In this document: piece by piece, positions 6,215 to 7,156 of the stretch | Layout of the letters: each line of letters starts with the position of its first letter | Numbering within the stretch: position 1 is the first letter of the stretch | Assembly (NCBI GenBank): GCA_023386115.1 | Contig: JAEWKL010000889.1 | Coordinates: 1 to 7,156 of the forward strand | DNA length: 7,156 nucleotides | Source: Pseudomonadota bacterium | GTDB taxonomy: Bacteria > Pseudomonadota > Alphaproteobacteria > Rhizobiales > Beijerinckiaceae | Direction: 5' to 3' | Notes under the pieces: model-generated | Database searches by the model: none | Told to the model about the DNA's origin: nothing | What the model saw: only the letters and a program-made list of their open reading frames with translations | Made by a program: the position numbers and the translations under genes

Positions 6215-6967
6215 ATGACGGTGTCGAGCGACGAGGAACTGGAAAGCTTGCGCCGGATCGGTCGCATCGTCGCCGAGACCCTGGAGGCGATGGGCCGGGC
6301 GATCGAGCCCGGCATGACCACGGCCGAGCTCGACCGGATCGGGCGCGATGGCCTGGAGCGGGCGGGCGCCCGGTCGGCGCCCGAGACGGTCTACGGCTTT
6401 CCCGGCGCGACCTGCATCAGCGTCAACGAGGAGGTCGCCCACGGCATCCCGGGCGAGCGCCGGATCGCGCCCGGCGACCTCGTCAACATCGACGTCTCGG
6501 CCGAGAAGGACGGCTGGTTCTCCGATACCGGGGCCTCCTTCGCGGTGCCGCCGGTGACCCGCGCGGTCGAGCGGCTGTGCCGGGACGGGCGCCGGGCGAT
6601 GTGGACGGGCTTACGCCAGGTCGGGGCCGGCAAGCCGCTTTCCGGCATCGGCCGGGCGGTCGGCGCCTTCGCCAAGAAGAACGGCTACACCCTGGTGCGC
6701 AACCTCGCCAGTCACGGGGTCGGCGCCTCGCTGCACGAGGAGCCGACCGAGATCGCAACCTGGCCCGACGCCTCCGAGCGCCGGATCATGGCGGAGGGAC
6801 TGGTCTTCACCGTCGAGCCGTTCCTGTCGCTGGGCGCCGACTTCGCCGAGAACGGCGACGATCCCTGGACCCTCTACAGCCGCCCGCGGGCGCTGACGGT
6901 GCAGTTCGAGCACACGGTGGTGGCCACCCGCAACGGGCCGCTCGTCCTCACCGTGCCGGGGTCTTAG
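6215..6967 (+). CDS. map: Type I methionine aminopeptidase
   Basis: Cytoplasmic metalloprotease that removes the initiator methionine from nascent proteins (250 aa, normal for bacterial type I). All the expected metal and catalytic residues are present: His76 in EEVAHGIP, Asp93 in NIDV, Asp104 in SDTGAS, His167 in SHGVG, His174 in LHEEP, Glu201 in FTVEPF and Glu232 in QFEHTVV. There is no N-terminal zinc-finger extension. ATG 6215 is chosen for GAGGGA at 6202-6207 and because the protein then begins with the usual short acidic helix; starting at 6161 would add 18 residues without a ribosome binding site. It has no obvious part in aryl-CoA catabolism and may be a paralogue of a housekeeping copy elsewhere. 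Its TAG stop lies within a CTTAG copy that borders the palindromic element immediately downstream. Confidence 0.93.
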   Translation: MTVSSDEELESLRRIGRIVAETLEAMGRAIEPGMTTAELDRIGRDGLERAGARSAPETVYGFPGATCISVNEEVAHGIPGERRIAPGDLVNIDVSAEKDGWFSDTGASFAVPPVTRAVERLCRDGRRAMWTGLRQVGAGKPLSGIGRAVGAFAKKNGYTLVRNLASHGVGASLHEEPTEIATWPDASERRIMAEGLVFTVEPFLSLGADFAENGDDPWTLYSRPRALTVQFEHTVVATRNGPLVLTVPGS

Positions 6968-7044
6968 TGCACCTCACACAACTCCCGCTGCGCTGACGCC
7001 GCCACAGCGAACGACGACGGTGAGCGGGAGTTGTGTGAGAGACA
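6968..7044. repeat. 77-bp inverted-repeat (MITE-like) element flanked by CTTAG direct repeats
   Basis: The segment between 6968 and 7044 has imperfect 22-bp terminal inverted repeats (19 of 22 matching by eye) starting TG and ending CA. Within them 6973-6989 (CTCACACAACTCCCGCT) is an exact reverse complement of 7023-7039. A 33-nt centre contains a further 5-bp stem (6991-6995 with 7005-7009). CTTAG occurs immediately on each side (6963-6967 and 7045-7049), as a target-site duplication would. It carries no gene. It may be a tiny non-autonomous transposable element or the remnant of an insertion sequence. Alternatively it is a structural hairpin that ends transcription between convergent genes, though it lacks a U-tract. 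The outer AGTG/CACT can also pair, so repeat boundaries are uncertain. Confidence 0.6.
6973..7039. terminator. Long stem-loop between convergent genes, possible bidirectional transcription barrier
   Basis: In RNA from either strand the exact 17-bp complementary arms would form a very stable hairpin, 5 nt past the methionine aminopeptidase stop and 19 nt past the end of the opposing gene. The position suits transcription termination or 3'-end protection for both genes. No run of T follows on either strand, so it is not a standard intrinsic terminator; this role is inferred only from position and structure. Confidence 0.35.
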
Positions 7045-7058
7045 CTTAGGCGCCGCAC

Positions 7059-7156
7059 TCAGCGCAGCCAGTAGCGCTCGGGCTCGAGCGGCGGCGGCAC
7101 CGGCTCGCCGAGCGCGTCCTGCACCACCCCGTCGACGGCGCGCCGCGGCCCCGCGC
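7059..7156 (-). CDS. C-terminal end of a convergent protein of unknown function (cut by window edge)
   Basis: Reading the minus strand from the right edge, one frame is open for 31 codons and stops with TGA at 7061-7059. The tail VQDALGEPVPPPL followed by EPERYWLR looks like a genuine protein end: GC-rich third codon positions and a proline-rich stretch before an aromatic/basic terminus. Too little is visible to assign a family. The facing orientation relative to the methionine aminopeptidase gene and the hairpin between them support a gene ending here. The rest lies outside the window. Confidence 0.5.
   Translation of the reverse strand, partial: AGPRRAVDGVVQDALGEPVPPPLEPERYWLR

Noticed and set aside
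6973..7039. Standard Rho-independent terminator
   Set aside because: The stem is strong but the loop is 33 nt and no T-run follows on either strand; it is listed as a possible barrier only.

Overview
The window is very GC-rich with strongly GC-biased third codon positions. Its gene content (an aryl-CoA catabolic operon with a MarR regulator, RidA and a formamidase-like hydrolase) fits a high-GC alphaproteobacterium such as Methylobacterium or another Hyphomicrobiales/Rhodospirillales relative. That placement is inferred from style and content; there is no rRNA or other marker in the window.

Layout. Positions 1-6132 form one tightly packed + strand operon: an SDR oxidoreductase cut by the left edge; a MarR regulator reading in frame, with no stop, into a crotonase-fold enoyl-CoA hydratase; an acyl-CoA dehydrogenase; an AMP-forming benzoate/2-aminobenzoate-type CoA ligase; a RidA-family protein; and an alpha/beta hydrolase resembling kynurenine formamidase. 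Most junctions overlap (GTGA, ATGA, TGATG) or leave 3-33 nt. After an 82-nt gap comes a type I methionine aminopeptidase on the same strand (6215-6967). It ends beside a 77-bp palindromic, MITE-like element (6968-7044) flanked by CTTAG direct repeats. The right edge holds the last 31 codons of a convergent minus-strand gene.

How the genes may work together. The ligase would make an aryl-CoA, most likely from anthranilate (2-aminobenzoate) or a related benzoate. A flavin monooxygenase/reductase, expected upstream and not in this window, would dearomatise it. The SDR, crotonase and acyl-CoA dehydrogenase would carry out beta-oxidation-like steps. In the known 2-aminobenzoyl-CoA route the dearomatised product is a cyclic enamine, so a RidA-type protein makes chemical sense here. 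A formamidase-like hydrolase suggests a feed from tryptophan via N-formylkynurenine, kynurenine and anthranilate. The MarR protein is the likely local regulator, probably sensing an aryl-CoA.

Most notable points: the in-frame MarR/crotonase reading frame; a crotonase in which both classical glutamates appear replaced while an aspartate sits where dehalogenase-like crotonases have theirs; a RidA lacking the canonical arginine; the formamidase-like gene in an aryl-CoA operon; and the small inverted-repeat element abutting the methionine aminopeptidase stop codon.
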